A DNA stretch of 11,314 nt from an uncultured Campylobacter sp. (GCA_943913625.1 CALTYW010000075.1:1-11314), one strand, 5' to 3'; positions 1 to 5,942 are shown, numbered from the stretch's first letter. Notes: generated by a model from the sequence alone, not told the origin. Translations and numbers: made by a program.

Positions 1-283
1 GGCGGCCGCCGCCGCGGCCAGCCAGCGCGCCGCCGAGAAGGCGCAGCGGGAGCGCGACGAGATTCCGCCGCCGCCGGAACCGACCGATCCCGACGACATT
101 GGGCCGGATTACGACGCGGGGTACGGGGAAGCGTCGATAAGCAATAGCTCTTACTCGCAGGAAGACGAAGAGCGCGACATGGCGGACCAGGCGCGCGACG
201 AGGAGGGGACGAGCGATCGCCGCGACGCGACGCAGGTGGCGATGGACCTGCTGGCAGCGGAGCTCGGGGCGAAGCCGCTGTAG
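1..283 (+). CDS. dnaX: DNA polymerase III subunit gamma/tau, C-terminal end (partial)
   Basis: An open frame runs in from the left edge (codons from base 2) and stops at TAG 281-283, giving 94 visible residues. The stretch is low-complexity: an Ala-rich start, a PPPPEP run, many Asp/Glu, and a final helix-like tail reading VAMDLLAAELGAKPL. The AAA+ ATPase clamp-loader core lies outside the window. The call rests on the tail, which resembles the C-terminal end of actinobacterial DnaX, and on position: dnaX-ybaB-recR is a widely conserved order. In the cell this subunit would load the beta clamp and bridge the replicative polymerases. The catalytic region cannot be examined here, so the call depends partly on context. 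Confidence 0.8.
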   Translation, partial: AAAAAASQRAAEKAQRERDEIPPPPEPTDPDDIGPDYDAGYGEASISNSSYSQEDEERDMADQARDEEGTSDRRDATQVAMDLLAAELGAKPL

Positions 284-290
284 CGCGCGG

Positions 291-296
291 TACACT
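291..296 (+). promoter_or_regulatory. Candidate -10 box for ybaB
   Basis: TACACT fits the corynebacterial TAnnnT -10 pattern and lies 38 nt before the ybaB start, just after the dnaX stop. No convincing -35 is seen 16-19 nt upstream. A start near 302-304 would give a short leader containing the GAAAGGGA ribosome-binding site (321-328). Readthrough from dnaX is equally possible. Confidence 0.35.
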
Positions 297-334
297 GGCA
301 CGCGGACAACGAACTTGAACGAAAGGGACGACTA

Positions 335-718
335 ATGACTCAGCCGAACGATATGCAGGAACTCATCCGCCAGGCCGCTGAGGTGCAGGCGCAGCTGCAG
401 CAGGCACAGCTTGAGCTGCTGCAGACCGAGGTCACCGGCACCGCCGGCGGCGAGCTCGTCACCGTCACCATGACCGGTGGCGCCGAGATCACCGACCTGA
501 CCATTAAGCCGGAGGCTGTGGACCCGGAGGACGTTGAGACGCTGCAGGATCTCATCCTCGCCGCGTACCGCGACGCCCACAACAAGGCCGGCCAGCTGGC
601 GCAGGAGAAGATCGCTCCGCTGACCGGCGGCGCAATGGGTGGCGGCGCTCCGCAGGGCAACCCGTTCGGCGGCCAGCAGGGCGGCAACGGTGAGATCCCG
701 TTCGGCGGCATCATCTAA
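335..718 (+). CDS. ybaB: YbaB/EbfC family nucleoid-associated protein
   Basis: 127 residues from ATG 335, with a purine-rich ribosome-binding site (GAAAGGGA, 321-328) 6 nt upstream. Residues 1-30 form a Gln/Leu-rich amphipathic helix starting MQELIRQAAEVQAQL. They are followed by a beta-rich centre (VTVTMTGGAEITDLTI) and a second helix (about 64-95), the fold of YbaB/EbfC proteins. These are small dimeric DNA-binding proteins that bind and compact the nucleoid; their exact role beside recR is not settled. The last 30 residues are a Gly/Gln/Pro-rich tail, as is common in actinobacterial members and probably disordered. The gene sits 51 nt after dnaX and ends in a strong hairpin, so the dnaX-ybaB message probably stops before recR. 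Confidence 0.93.
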   Translation: MTQPNDMQELIRQAAEVQAQLQQAQLELLQTEVTGTAGGELVTVTMTGGAEITDLTIKPEAVDPEDVETLQDLILAAYRDAHNKAGQLAQEKIAPLTGGAMGGGAPQGNPFGGQQGGNGEIPFGGII

Positions 719-732
719 CTTTGGTGCTGCTT

Positions 733-763
733 AGCGCTCGGCCTTTCGGGGCTGGGCGCTTTT
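733..763 (+). terminator. Intrinsic terminator after ybaB
   Basis: The stem arms are 733-743 (AGCGCTCGGCC) and 750-760 (GGCTGGGCGCT), 11 pairs including two G-U, with a 6-nt loop. A short T run (760-763) follows directly. It starts 14 nt after the ybaB stop and probably ends the dnaX-ybaB message, so recR would need its own promoter. Confidence 0.8.
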
Positions 764-793
764 CCCTTGCGTAGGGTGCGCGTATTGCCGGAG

Positions 794-877
794 GCGAGTG
801 CAAAATTTGACAAATTTCTGCGCGATTTTGCATTTCCCCAGGACGATGTCGGGCGCGATGTAAAATCTTGCACTCGC
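794..877. repeat. 84-bp inverted-repeat element between ybaB and recR
   Basis: GCGAGTGCAA (794-803) is repeated inverted as TTGCACTCGC (868-877). The arms extend to 17 nt with two mismatches. A third half-site, ATTTTGCA (825-832), is the inverse complement of TGCAAAAT (799-806), giving an inner hairpin. GCGCGAT also occurs twice (819-825 and 853-859). The element is far more AT-rich than the genes around it and fills most of the gap before recR. Confidence 0.7.
861..866 (+). promoter_or_regulatory. Candidate -10 box for recR
   Basis: TAAAAT matches TAnnnT and lies inside the right arm of the inverted-repeat element, 52 nt before the recR ATG. No good -35 is present at 17 nt spacing. A TTGACA at 807-812 is too far upstream for this -10 and has no clear -10 of its own. 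If real, recR transcription would depend on the repeat. Confidence 0.35.
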
Positions 878-918
878 GACTCGAGCGCCTTTGCGCCGAT
901 CAGGTCAGGAGTTTCAAC

Positions 919-1545
919 ATGTTCGAAGGGCCGCTGCAGGACCTTATCGACGAGTTCGCGCGCCTCCCAGGCGTCGGCCCGAAGTCGGCGCAGCGCATCG
1001 CGTTCTATTTGCTGAAGACGGATCCGGAGGACATCGATAGGCTGCGATCAGCCCTGGCGGGTGTGCGCGACGGCGTGACGTTTTGCCGGATCTGCAACAA
1101 CGTCTCCCGCGAGGAGGTCTGCCGCATCTGCGCCGACTCCGGCCGCGACAAAACAACCGTGTGCGTGGTGGAGGACGCCAAGGACATCCAGGTCATCGAG
1201 CGCACCGGCGAGTACTCCGGGCGCTACCACGTCCTTGGCGGCGCGCTGGATCCGTTGGCGAATGTCGGCCCGAAGGAGCTGGCCATCGCCCCGCTGCTGC
1301 AGCGCATCGGTGGCGTGCTGCCGGACTTGGACGGCTCAGACGCGCCGACGATTTCTGAGGTCATCTTGGCCACCGACCCCGACACCGAGGGCGAGGCCAC
1401 CGCGTCCTACCTGGTCAGGCTACTCAAGGATTTCCCGGACCTCACCGTCTCGCGCCTCGCCTCCGGCATGCCCCTGGGCGGGGACTTGGAGTTCGTCGAC
1501 GAGCTCACGCTCTCCCGCGCCCTGACTGGCCGCCTGAAGGTGTAG
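919..1545 (+). CDS. recR: Recombination mediator protein RecR
   Basis: 208 residues from ATG 919. This start is chosen because AGGAG (907-911) lies 7 nt upstream and the protein then begins MFEGPLQDLIDEFARLPGVG, the usual RecR start; the frame is open further upstream from a TTG but has no family match there. Order of parts: helix-hairpin-helix (about 8-40), a C4 zinc finger (Cys56, Cys59, Cys68, Cys71), then a Toprim domain with Glu85 and the ATDPDTEGEATA motif (151-162). RecR forms a clamp-like ring and, with RecF and RecO, loads RecA at gaps in recombinational repair. Around 129-146 there is a short insertion (RIGGVLPDLDGSDAPTIS) before the DPDTEGE motif, longer than in E. coli RecR as I recall it. 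The stop codon abuts the stop of the convergent cyclase gene. Confidence 0.96.
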   Translation: MFEGPLQDLIDEFARLPGVGPKSAQRIAFYLLKTDPEDIDRLRSALAGVRDGVTFCRICNNVSREEVCRICADSGRDKTTVCVVEDAKDIQVIERTGEYSGRYHVLGGALDPLANVGPKELAIAPLLQRIGGVLPDLDGSDAPTISEVILATDPDTEGEATASYLVRLLKDFPDLTVSRLASGMPLGGDLEFVDELTLSRALTGRLKV

Positions 1546-2361
1546 CTAGGGCTCGTCCTCGGCGGCGGGCTTGGGGGCATCCTGCGTATCGACGACTCGG
1601 TCAAAGCTCGCCTCTTCCGGCGCTTCGCCGAGGTCATCGCGGAGGTGATCATCGTTGTCATCACCGTCGTCGAACAGGTCGAAATCGTTCAGGAACGCCG
1701 TGACGGAAACCTGCGAGGAGTCGATGCCCTTGATGCGAAGCGGGCCGAGGGTGATGAAGTCGATCCAGGCGTCGCCGACCGGCTCGAGGGAAAGATCCTC
1801 GATCGCCGTGATGAAATTGCCGCGGTAGTAGCCGAGCAGTTGGCGGTGCGCCTCGGTGCCCAGGTCGTTCCACGGCGCGCCGACGGAGATCCAGTCAAAC
1901 CCGACGCACTGCACGCGGGTCTCGGTGGCCAACCACTTGCACAGGTCAGGGTCCAGGCACGGCCCTTCAGACATGTACACCTCGGGGTTTTCGGTGCGGT
2001 AGCGCTCGAAGCCGGTGCGGATGAGCAGCATGCGGATGCCCTCGAAGTCCTCCAGGTAGGGCTCCATGTCCTCGATAGTGACGATAGATTTCTGCGTCCC
2101 CTTATCCGGGATGTCCAGGAGCAGGATTTCGTCGCCGTCGAAGTTGAAGCGCTCGGCGGGCAGCTCCGCGAACGTCACGCCGTCCGGCACGAAGTGGCGC
2201 GGGGCGTCCATGTGGGTGCCGAAGTGGTTGGGCAGGTGGGAAATGTAGTCGTTGGAGTCGCCGTCCTCGCCCAGCACCTTCCGCTGGTCCATGCTCAGGG
2301 CCGGCGAGGAAGGCCAGTGGGGTCCGCCGGGGTCAAGGATGTGGCTCAGATGCACGAACAT
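1546..2361 (-). CDS. Cyclase/kynurenine formamidase-family metal hydrolase
   Basis: 271 residues from ATG 2361; a TTG nine codons further upstream is also in frame but less likely. The metal-binding signature HFGTHMDAPRHF (46-57, with His50, Asp52 and His56) is diagnostic of the cyclase superfamily (PF04199), which includes kynurenine formamidase KynB and related amidohydrolases. His172 and Glu188 lie where the family carries further active-site residues. The substrate cannot be told from sequence: no tryptophan-degradation or polyketide genes are nearby. The last 45-50 residues (from about 225) are very acidic (FDLFDDGDDNDDHLRDDLGE...), beyond the usual family end and probably disordered. 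There is no Shine-Dalgarno sequence, but a TACCCT box stands 7 nt before the ATG, suggesting a leaderless message. It converges on recR with no base between stops. Confidence 0.85.
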   Translation of the reverse strand: MFVHLSHILDPGGPHWPSSPALSMDQRKVLGEDGDSNDYISHLPNHFGTHMDAPRHFVPDGVTFAELPAERFNFDGDEILLLDIPDKGTQKSIVTIEDMEPYLEDFEGIRMLLIRTGFERYRTENPEVYMSEGPCLDPDLCKWLATETRVQCVGFDWISVGAPWNDLGTEAHRQLLGYYRGNFITAIEDLSLEPVGDAWIDFITLGPLRIKGIDSSQVSVTAFLNDFDLFDDGDDNDDHLRDDLGEAPEEASFDRVVDTQDAPKPAAEDEP

Positions 2362-2368
2362 GCACCCC

Positions 2369-2374
2369 AGGGTA
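2369..2374 (-). promoter_or_regulatory. -10 box of a probable leaderless cyclase transcript
   Basis: On the minus strand TACCCT is followed by exactly 7 nt (GGGGTGC) and the ATG at 2361, the spacing expected if transcription starts at the start codon. The TTGAGG of the neighbouring repeat copy (minus strand, 2402-2397) lies about 22 nt upstream, slightly too far for an ideal -35. The lack of any ribosome-binding site supports leaderless initiation. Confidence 0.5.
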
Positions 2375-2386
2375 GAGAAAATCGGC

Positions 2387-2473
2387 AAAACAAGACCTCA
2401 ACGCGAAACAAGACCTCAAGCCGGATCGCGACCTGGGCTTTTGCGGAGCGGGTTTCGTTGAGGTCTTGTTTGA
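2387..2473. repeat. Three-copy motif array in a divergent promoter region
   Basis: AAACAAGACCTCAAC occurs at 2388-2402, again as AAACAAGACCTCAAG at 2406-2420 (same direction, 18-nt period), and inverted at 2457-2471 (GTTGAGGTCTTGTTT, a perfect 15-bp match to copy one). Both outer arms continue inward into GAAAC, with a 2-nt indel. A shorter match, AAGACCT, lies at 2544-2550. The array sits between the divergent cyclase and 101-residue genes, so it is either an operator array or a small palindromic repeat. Confidence 0.7.
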
Positions 2474-2510
2474 TGGAACCGGGGGCTGCTCTACGAGAGG
2501 CGCGCAGAAC

Positions 2511-2516
2511 TACACT
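2511..2516 (+). promoter_or_regulatory. Candidate -10 box for the 101-residue gene
   Basis: TACACT, the same hexamer as before ybaB, lies 50 nt before the ATG at 2567. No clear -35 is seen. The implied leader (from about 2522) contains a strong GGGAGGA ribosome-binding site and one short copy of the AAGACCT motif. Confidence 0.4.
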
Positions 2517-2566
2517 AAGGCACTATTGCACCAGCTCAGGACGAAGACCTGTTGGGAGGAGCCACA

Positions 2567-2872
2567 ATGATTCAAACCTTCGAAGTGGAGCAGACCTATG
2601 GCTGCGCCGAGCCCGGCGGCGAGAGTCTCGACGTCTTTCTCGACTGCGTCCTCGATGAATTCGCGCGCACGCACCCCGAGGTTGAGGCGGATTACCTCGC
2701 GAACCTCCGAACTCACGCAGTCACCTGGACCATTAGCGTCGATGCAGATGACAAGCTGGCGGGCCTGAGTCGCGCGACTGAGGCGCTGCGGGATGCAGTG
2801 AGTCGCGCGCAGCAGACAAGTGCGACTTGGGTGTCGGCGAACGAACTGCAGGGGGTCACCGCCGTCGCCTGA
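2567..2872 (+). CDS. Hypothetical small cytoplasmic protein (101 residues)
   Basis: Not recognised. It starts at ATG 2567 with an excellent ribosome-binding site (GGGAGGA, 2554-2560) 6 nt upstream. The protein has no signal peptide or membrane segment. Predicted layout by eye: beta strand (IQTFEVEQTYG), acidic helix (about 20-45, ESLDVFLDCVLDEFARTHPEVEADYLANL), strand (AVTWTISVDA), helix (about 62-85), strand (TWVSANELQG). This is a compact alpha/beta domain with a net negative charge. It has two Cys (15 and 29). Codon use looks like that of the neighbours, and the motif array upstream suggests its expression may be controlled. Its TGA stop directly abuts the gatD stop on the other strand. 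The strong ribosome-binding site and gene-like composition support a real gene; the function is open. Confidence 0.75.
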   Translation: MIQTFEVEQTYGCAEPGGESLDVFLDCVLDEFARTHPEVEADYLANLRTHAVTWTISVDADDKLAGLSRATEALRDAVSRAQQTSATWVSANELQGVTAVA

Positions 2873-3610
2873 CTACTTCAGGCGCTCGAGCCGCAGCTTA
2901 TCGACGGCAGGCAACTCCAGCGGCTCCAACTCACCCAGCCCAATCCCGAGCGCGCGTGCCAGCAGGAGGTCGGCGAGCTGGGGGTTACGCGCGAGTGCGG
3001 GGCCGTGCATGTAGGTGGCGATGACGCTGCCTTGGACGACGCCGTCAACCTTGGCATCGCCAACAGAGCTTGCGGCGTCGGCGCCGTTGCCGACGCCACG
3101 GGTGACCTTGCCCAGAGGGGCGGCGTCGGGGCCGAGGGCGGTCGCACCCATGTGGTTTTCGAAGCCGGTGAGGGGTTCCGTCAACGACTCGGTGATGCCG
3201 GCGCCGGTGGGCTGGGAGACGATCTCGCCGATGGCGCGGGTGGAAAGGGGGGAGGTGGTGACGTCGAGAAGCCCGACGCCCTCGACCTCGTTGCCGTGCG
3301 CGCGGAAGGTGCGGCCGAGAACCTGCAGGCCCGCGCAGATGGCGAAGATGGGGCGGCCGTCGGCTGCCGCGGCCTGCAGGCCCGGGGAGGCGGCGAGGCG
3401 GTTCGCGGCAATCAACTGGGCGGAGTCTTCGCCCCCGCCGAGGGTGTAGATGTCGAGGTTGGTGGGGATGTCGTCGTGAAGCAGAATGCTCTTGATGTCC
3501 GCGTCGATGCCGCGCATGCGGGCGCGTTCGCGCAGGACAAGGGCGTTGCCGTCGTCGCCGTAGGTGCCGAGTACGTCCGGGAGGACGAGGCCGATGGTGA
3601 GTTTAGGCAC
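2873..3610 (-). CDS. gatD: Lipid II isoglutaminyl synthase, glutamine amidotransferase subunit GatD
   Basis: 245 residues. GatD hydrolyses glutamine and passes ammonia to MurT, which amidates the alpha-carboxyl of D-Glu in the lipid II stem peptide to give D-isoglutamine. This is a cytoplasmic step in wall synthesis that is needed for efficient cross-linking in many Gram-positive bacteria. It is a class I, CobB/CobQ-like amidotransferase: the GGGED turn (58-62), the nucleophile Cys92 in FAICAGLQVLG, and His202 in the YMHGPALARNP motif are all present. The start is GTG 3610, chosen because a perfect AGGAGG lies 6 nt upstream and the protein starts MPKLTIGLVLPD as in the family. It overlaps the end of murT by 8 nt, so the two are translationally coupled, as expected for a two-subunit enzyme. 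Confidence 0.95.
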   Translation of the reverse strand: MPKLTIGLVLPDVLGTYGDDGNALVLRERARMRGIDADIKSILLHDDIPTNLDIYTLGGGEDSAQLIAANRLAASPGLQAAAADGRPIFAICAGLQVLGRTFRAHGNEVEGVGLLDVTTSPLSTRAIGEIVSQPTGAGITESLTEPLTGFENHMGATALGPDAAPLGKVTRGVGNGADAASSVGDAKVDGVVQGSVIATYMHGPALARNPQLADLLLARALGIGLGELEPLELPAVDKLRLERLK

Positions 3611-4898
3611 GGTAATCCTCCTGCTTTGTCAGGTCGCGGCGCAGGTTCAGCAGCGCGGTGTAGTTGGCCAGGACCTCGACGCGGCCGGGCGGGCAGGCGC
3701 GGATGGCCTCGATGGGGTCGTGGATGAGGTCGTGCTCGATGCGCGCGTAGGTCAGGCGCACCGCGAGGTCGGTGCCGCGCTCGCCGGCGGCGACGACTTT
3801 GGTGGTGCCGAAGTCTTCGAACTTGACGTCCCAAAGCCAGGAGACGTCTTCGCCGTCGCCTTGGCGGGCGTTGACGGCGATGACCACTCCGTCGGCGTCG
3901 CGGTCCGCCATGGTCAGCGCCTCCTGCCAGCCGGCGGGGTTCTTTGCCAGCATGAGGTGCACGTCGTGGTCGCCTAGGTGGACGGTGGTGTAGCGGCCGG
4001 CGACGTTGTCCACCTCCTCGGTGGCGCGGGCGGCGGCCTCAAGCGGGACGTCGAAGGCTTCGACGGCGCAGGCGATGGCCTGTGCGGCGTTGCCGCGGTT
4101 GGCGCGGCCGGGCAGCTTCAGGTCGAGGTCAACAGAGCCGTGCGGGGTGGAAAGGCCCTCGTCGGTGACAACGTAGTCGGGGGTGGGGCGGCGGAACTCG
4201 GAGCCGTCGGGGAGCGGTTCCACTGCGTACCAGTCCGTTTGGCCCCCGTTGTCCGCGAGGGACGAACGGACAACGTGGCCGCCCGAGCGCGGGTTCGTCA
4301 CCGAGTCGCCGAGCCACCCGGCGCCGGCGGAGACCCACACGACGTTGGGGTGGTCCCAGGCGGCGGAGGTGATGAGCACGTCGTCGCAGTTCGCGATGAC
4401 CTTCGCCTCCGGGTGGGCCATGACGGCGGTGCGGAGCGCGCGCTCGATGGAGTTGATTTCGCCGACACGGTCCAGCTGGTCGCGCGAGAGGTTGAGCAGC
4501 ACGAACGTGCTCGGCTGCAGGCGCTCGGCAACCTTCGGCACGTGCAGCTCGTCGACCTCGAGCACGACTGTCTCCGCGTCCTGGCCGGCCAGCAGCGCGG
4601 AGATGATGCCGGCGTCCATGTTGTCGCCGCCGTCGTTGGTCGCCACCGAAGAGCTCGTGCGCACCGCGCCGGCGAGCATGCGGGTGGTGGTGGACTTGCC
4701 GTTCGTGCCGGTCACGATCGCCACCGGGCGGCCGCCGCCGAGGGAGGCCATGATGTTCGGGTCGATCGCGCCGGCCACTAGGCCGCCGATCATGCCGCCG
4801 GCGCCGCGGCCGGTGGCGCGCGAGGCCGCCGTGGCCAGGTTCGCGGCCGTGGTGGCCACCTTCGAGCGGATCCGCGCGAAACGGGATTGCGAATTCAT
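3603..4898 (-). CDS. murT: Lipid II isoglutaminyl synthase, Mur-ligase-like subunit MurT
   Basis: 431 residues from ATG 4898; a TTG three codons upstream is also open. MurT activates the D-Glu alpha-carboxyl of lipid II with ATP and uses ammonia from GatD. An N-terminal basic, Ala-rich segment (1-45) precedes the Mur-ligase ATPase centre with P-loop GTNGKST (64-70), a central domain with EVDELHVPKV (114-123) and NLSRDQLDR (136-144), and the C-terminal DUF1727 domain with NARQGDGEDVSWLWDV (343-358), where the family's catalytic Asp lies. Unlike Staphylococcus aureus MurT, the zinc-ribbon region (about 197-245) has no cysteines: it reads SVTNPRSGGHVV and WYAVEPLPDGSEFRRPTPDY. The start is 11 nt after the exonuclease-like gene's stop, and the 3' end overlaps gatD, so the three are co-transcribed. 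Confidence 0.95.
   Translation of the reverse strand: MNSQSRFARIRSKVATTAANLATAASRATGRGAGGMIGGLVAGAIDPNIMASLGGGRPVAIVTGTNGKSTTTRMLAGAVRTSSSVATNDGGDNMDAGIISALLAGQDAETVVLEVDELHVPKVAERLQPSTFVLLNLSRDQLDRVGEINSIERALRTAVMAHPEAKVIANCDDVLITSAAWDHPNVVWVSAGAGWLGDSVTNPRSGGHVVRSSLADNGGQTDWYAVEPLPDGSEFRRPTPDYVVTDEGLSTPHGSVDLDLKLPGRANRGNAAQAIACAVEAFDVPLEAAARATEEVDNVAGRYTTVHLGDHDVHLMLAKNPAGWQEALTMADRDADGVVIAVNARQGDGEDVSWLWDVKFEDFGTTKVVAAGERGTDLAVRLTYARIEHDLIHDPIEAIRACPPGRVEVLANYTALLNLRRDLTKQEDYRA
3617..3622 (-). promoter_or_regulatory. gatD ribosome-binding site inside murT
   Basis: CCTCCT on the plus strand reads AGGAGG on the minus strand, 6 nt before the gatD GTG at 3610 and within the last codons of murT. 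It fixes the gatD start and explains efficient coupled translation from a GTG codon. Confidence 0.8.
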
Positions 4899-4909
4899 GT
4901 CCCGCAAGC

Positions 4910-5920
4910 TTACTCGGCGCCCCCGGCGAGCCCCTCAAGCAAACGCGCGAACTCGTCACCCGCCACCACCGGGATGTCCTTGCGGTGGCCGTGCATGGCC
5001 TTGCCGCGCAGCTCGACGCCCTTCGCGGCGGCGTCGGAGACCACCAAGGAGGTCTCGCGGGAGAGCTTCTCCTGGTAGGTCAGACCGGCGCGCACGCCAG
5101 CGTCGATAAGCATGTCCGGGTCCAGTTCCACGTCGTCCGCGACCACGAACTCCATACCTTTGCGCAAGCTTTGCGACGCTTCGAAAACCCCCGGATTCGG
5201 CGCCTGCGCCGCAGCCTTGGCCGCGTCCACGCGCAGGGCGCTGCGCTGCAAGCCGAATTTGTCGGCCGCCAGGTCCTCCGGGGAGGCCGAGGACACCGTG
5301 CCGGATTCGCGCATTTGCAGGTATATGGCCACCAGCTTCAGCGTCATCGCGCGGGAGTACTCCTCCTCGCTCAGCTCGGCGCGCTCCACCATCGCGGCCG
5401 GGGTGGGGGTGGCCACGCCGATCAGCTCCGCGATCGCGTTGAGCCGGGTGTCCACGGGCACGTGCCCTTGACGACGCGCCGTCGCCAGCACGTCCACAAT
5501 CGCCTCCGGCTTCGGCACATGACCCACCCGTTGGCGGCGGCGGTTGCCGCGGCCGCGGCGGGACCGGTTGGCGCGGGCGGCGGCGTTCATAGCGCGGCGT
5601 GCCTCGGCGACGATGAAACCCCAGTCGGTGGGGGAGTCGTGGAGGATGAGCGTCCGGCCGTCGACAAGCTTGTCCAGCGTCCGAAGGAAGCGTGAGAACC
5701 GCGGCGCCTGTGCGAAGTCGGAGGGCTCCAGGCCGTGCGTGTGCCAAGGGCCGGGGTCGACGACCGGGTTGATCACGGCGTGGAATTCCTCGCCGACGCG
5801 GCCGGAATCGTCGAACGTGACGGCGTCAACGGTGAGCAACCGGCCCGTGGACGGGTGGATTCCCGTCGCCTGCATGAACACCGCCACGAAGGGGTACTGC
5901 AGGTCGTCGGTCGCGTTCAT
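4910..5920 (-). CDS. DnaQ-like exonuclease-fold protein with C-terminal BRCT-like domain; catalytic motifs degenerate
   Basis: 336 residues from ATG 5918-5920. Residues 10-105 resemble the start of a DEDDh 3'-5' exonuclease (DNA polymerase III epsilon type): FVAVFMQATGIHPSTGRLLT aligns with the Exo I motif and LILHDSPTDWGFI (91-103) with Exo II. In Exo I the family's D-x-E is replaced by F15-M16-Q17. The Exo III H-x4-D is not found; the aligned stretch reads VERAELSEEEYSRA (178-191). Only Asp99 of Exo II survives, so nuclease activity is doubtful. An Arg-rich stretch (about 108-131) interrupts the fold. Residues 255-333 (KGMEFVVADDVEL ... TSLVVSDAAAKG ... GHRKDIPVVAGDEFARLL) look like a BRCT domain. 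It is the gene directly before murT-gatD. It would normally be annotated as an epsilon subunit; DNA- or protein-binding is more cautious. Confidence 0.8.
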   Translation of the reverse strand: MNATDDLQYPFVAVFMQATGIHPSTGRLLTVDAVTFDDSGRVGEEFHAVINPVVDPGPWHTHGLEPSDFAQAPRFSRFLRTLDKLVDGRTLILHDSPTDWGFIVAEARRAMNAAARANRSRRGRGNRRRQRVGHVPKPEAIVDVLATARRQGHVPVDTRLNAIAELIGVATPTPAAMVERAELSEEEYSRAMTLKLVAIYLQMRESGTVSSASPEDLAADKFGLQRSALRVDAAKAAAQAPNPGVFEASQSLRKGMEFVVADDVELDPDMLIDAGVRAGLTYQEKLSRETSLVVSDAAAKGVELRGKAMHGHRKDIPVVAGDEFARLLEGLAGGAE

Positions 5921-5927
5921 CGTTCAC

Positions 5928-5933
5928 ATGTTA
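5928..5933 (-). promoter_or_regulatory. -10 box of a probable leaderless transcript for the exonuclease-like gene
   Basis: On the minus strand TAACAT is followed by exactly 7 nt (GTGAACG) and ATG 5920. There is no Shine-Dalgarno sequence. It lies in the 22-nt gap after the preceding gene's stop, so the exonuclease-murT-gatD set may be transcribed from here as well as by readthrough. Confidence 0.5.
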
Positions 5934-5942
5934 GTGGACGGC

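Noticed and set aside
807..812. TTGACA as the -35 of a recR promoter
   Set aside because: No TAnnnT lies 16-19 nt downstream (GCATTT is at the 17-nt position), and the likely -10 at 861 is far too distant.
868..918. Upstream TTG start extending RecR by 17 residues
   Set aside because: The extension lies in the inverted repeat and has no similarity to RecR. ATG 919 has an AGGAG at ideal spacing and gives the family N-terminus.
2387..2473. CRISPR-like array from the three AACAAGACCTCAA copies
   Set aside because: The copies differ in orientation, the units are only about 15 nt, spacing is 3 and 36 nt, and no cas genes are present.
1645..2658. Long plus-strand open frame of 337 codons opposite the cyclase gene
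   Set aside because: It mirrors the minus-strand gene carrying the HFGTHMDAPRHF motif. Its own translation has no family features and it runs through the intergenic repeat array; long antisense frames are expected at this GC content.
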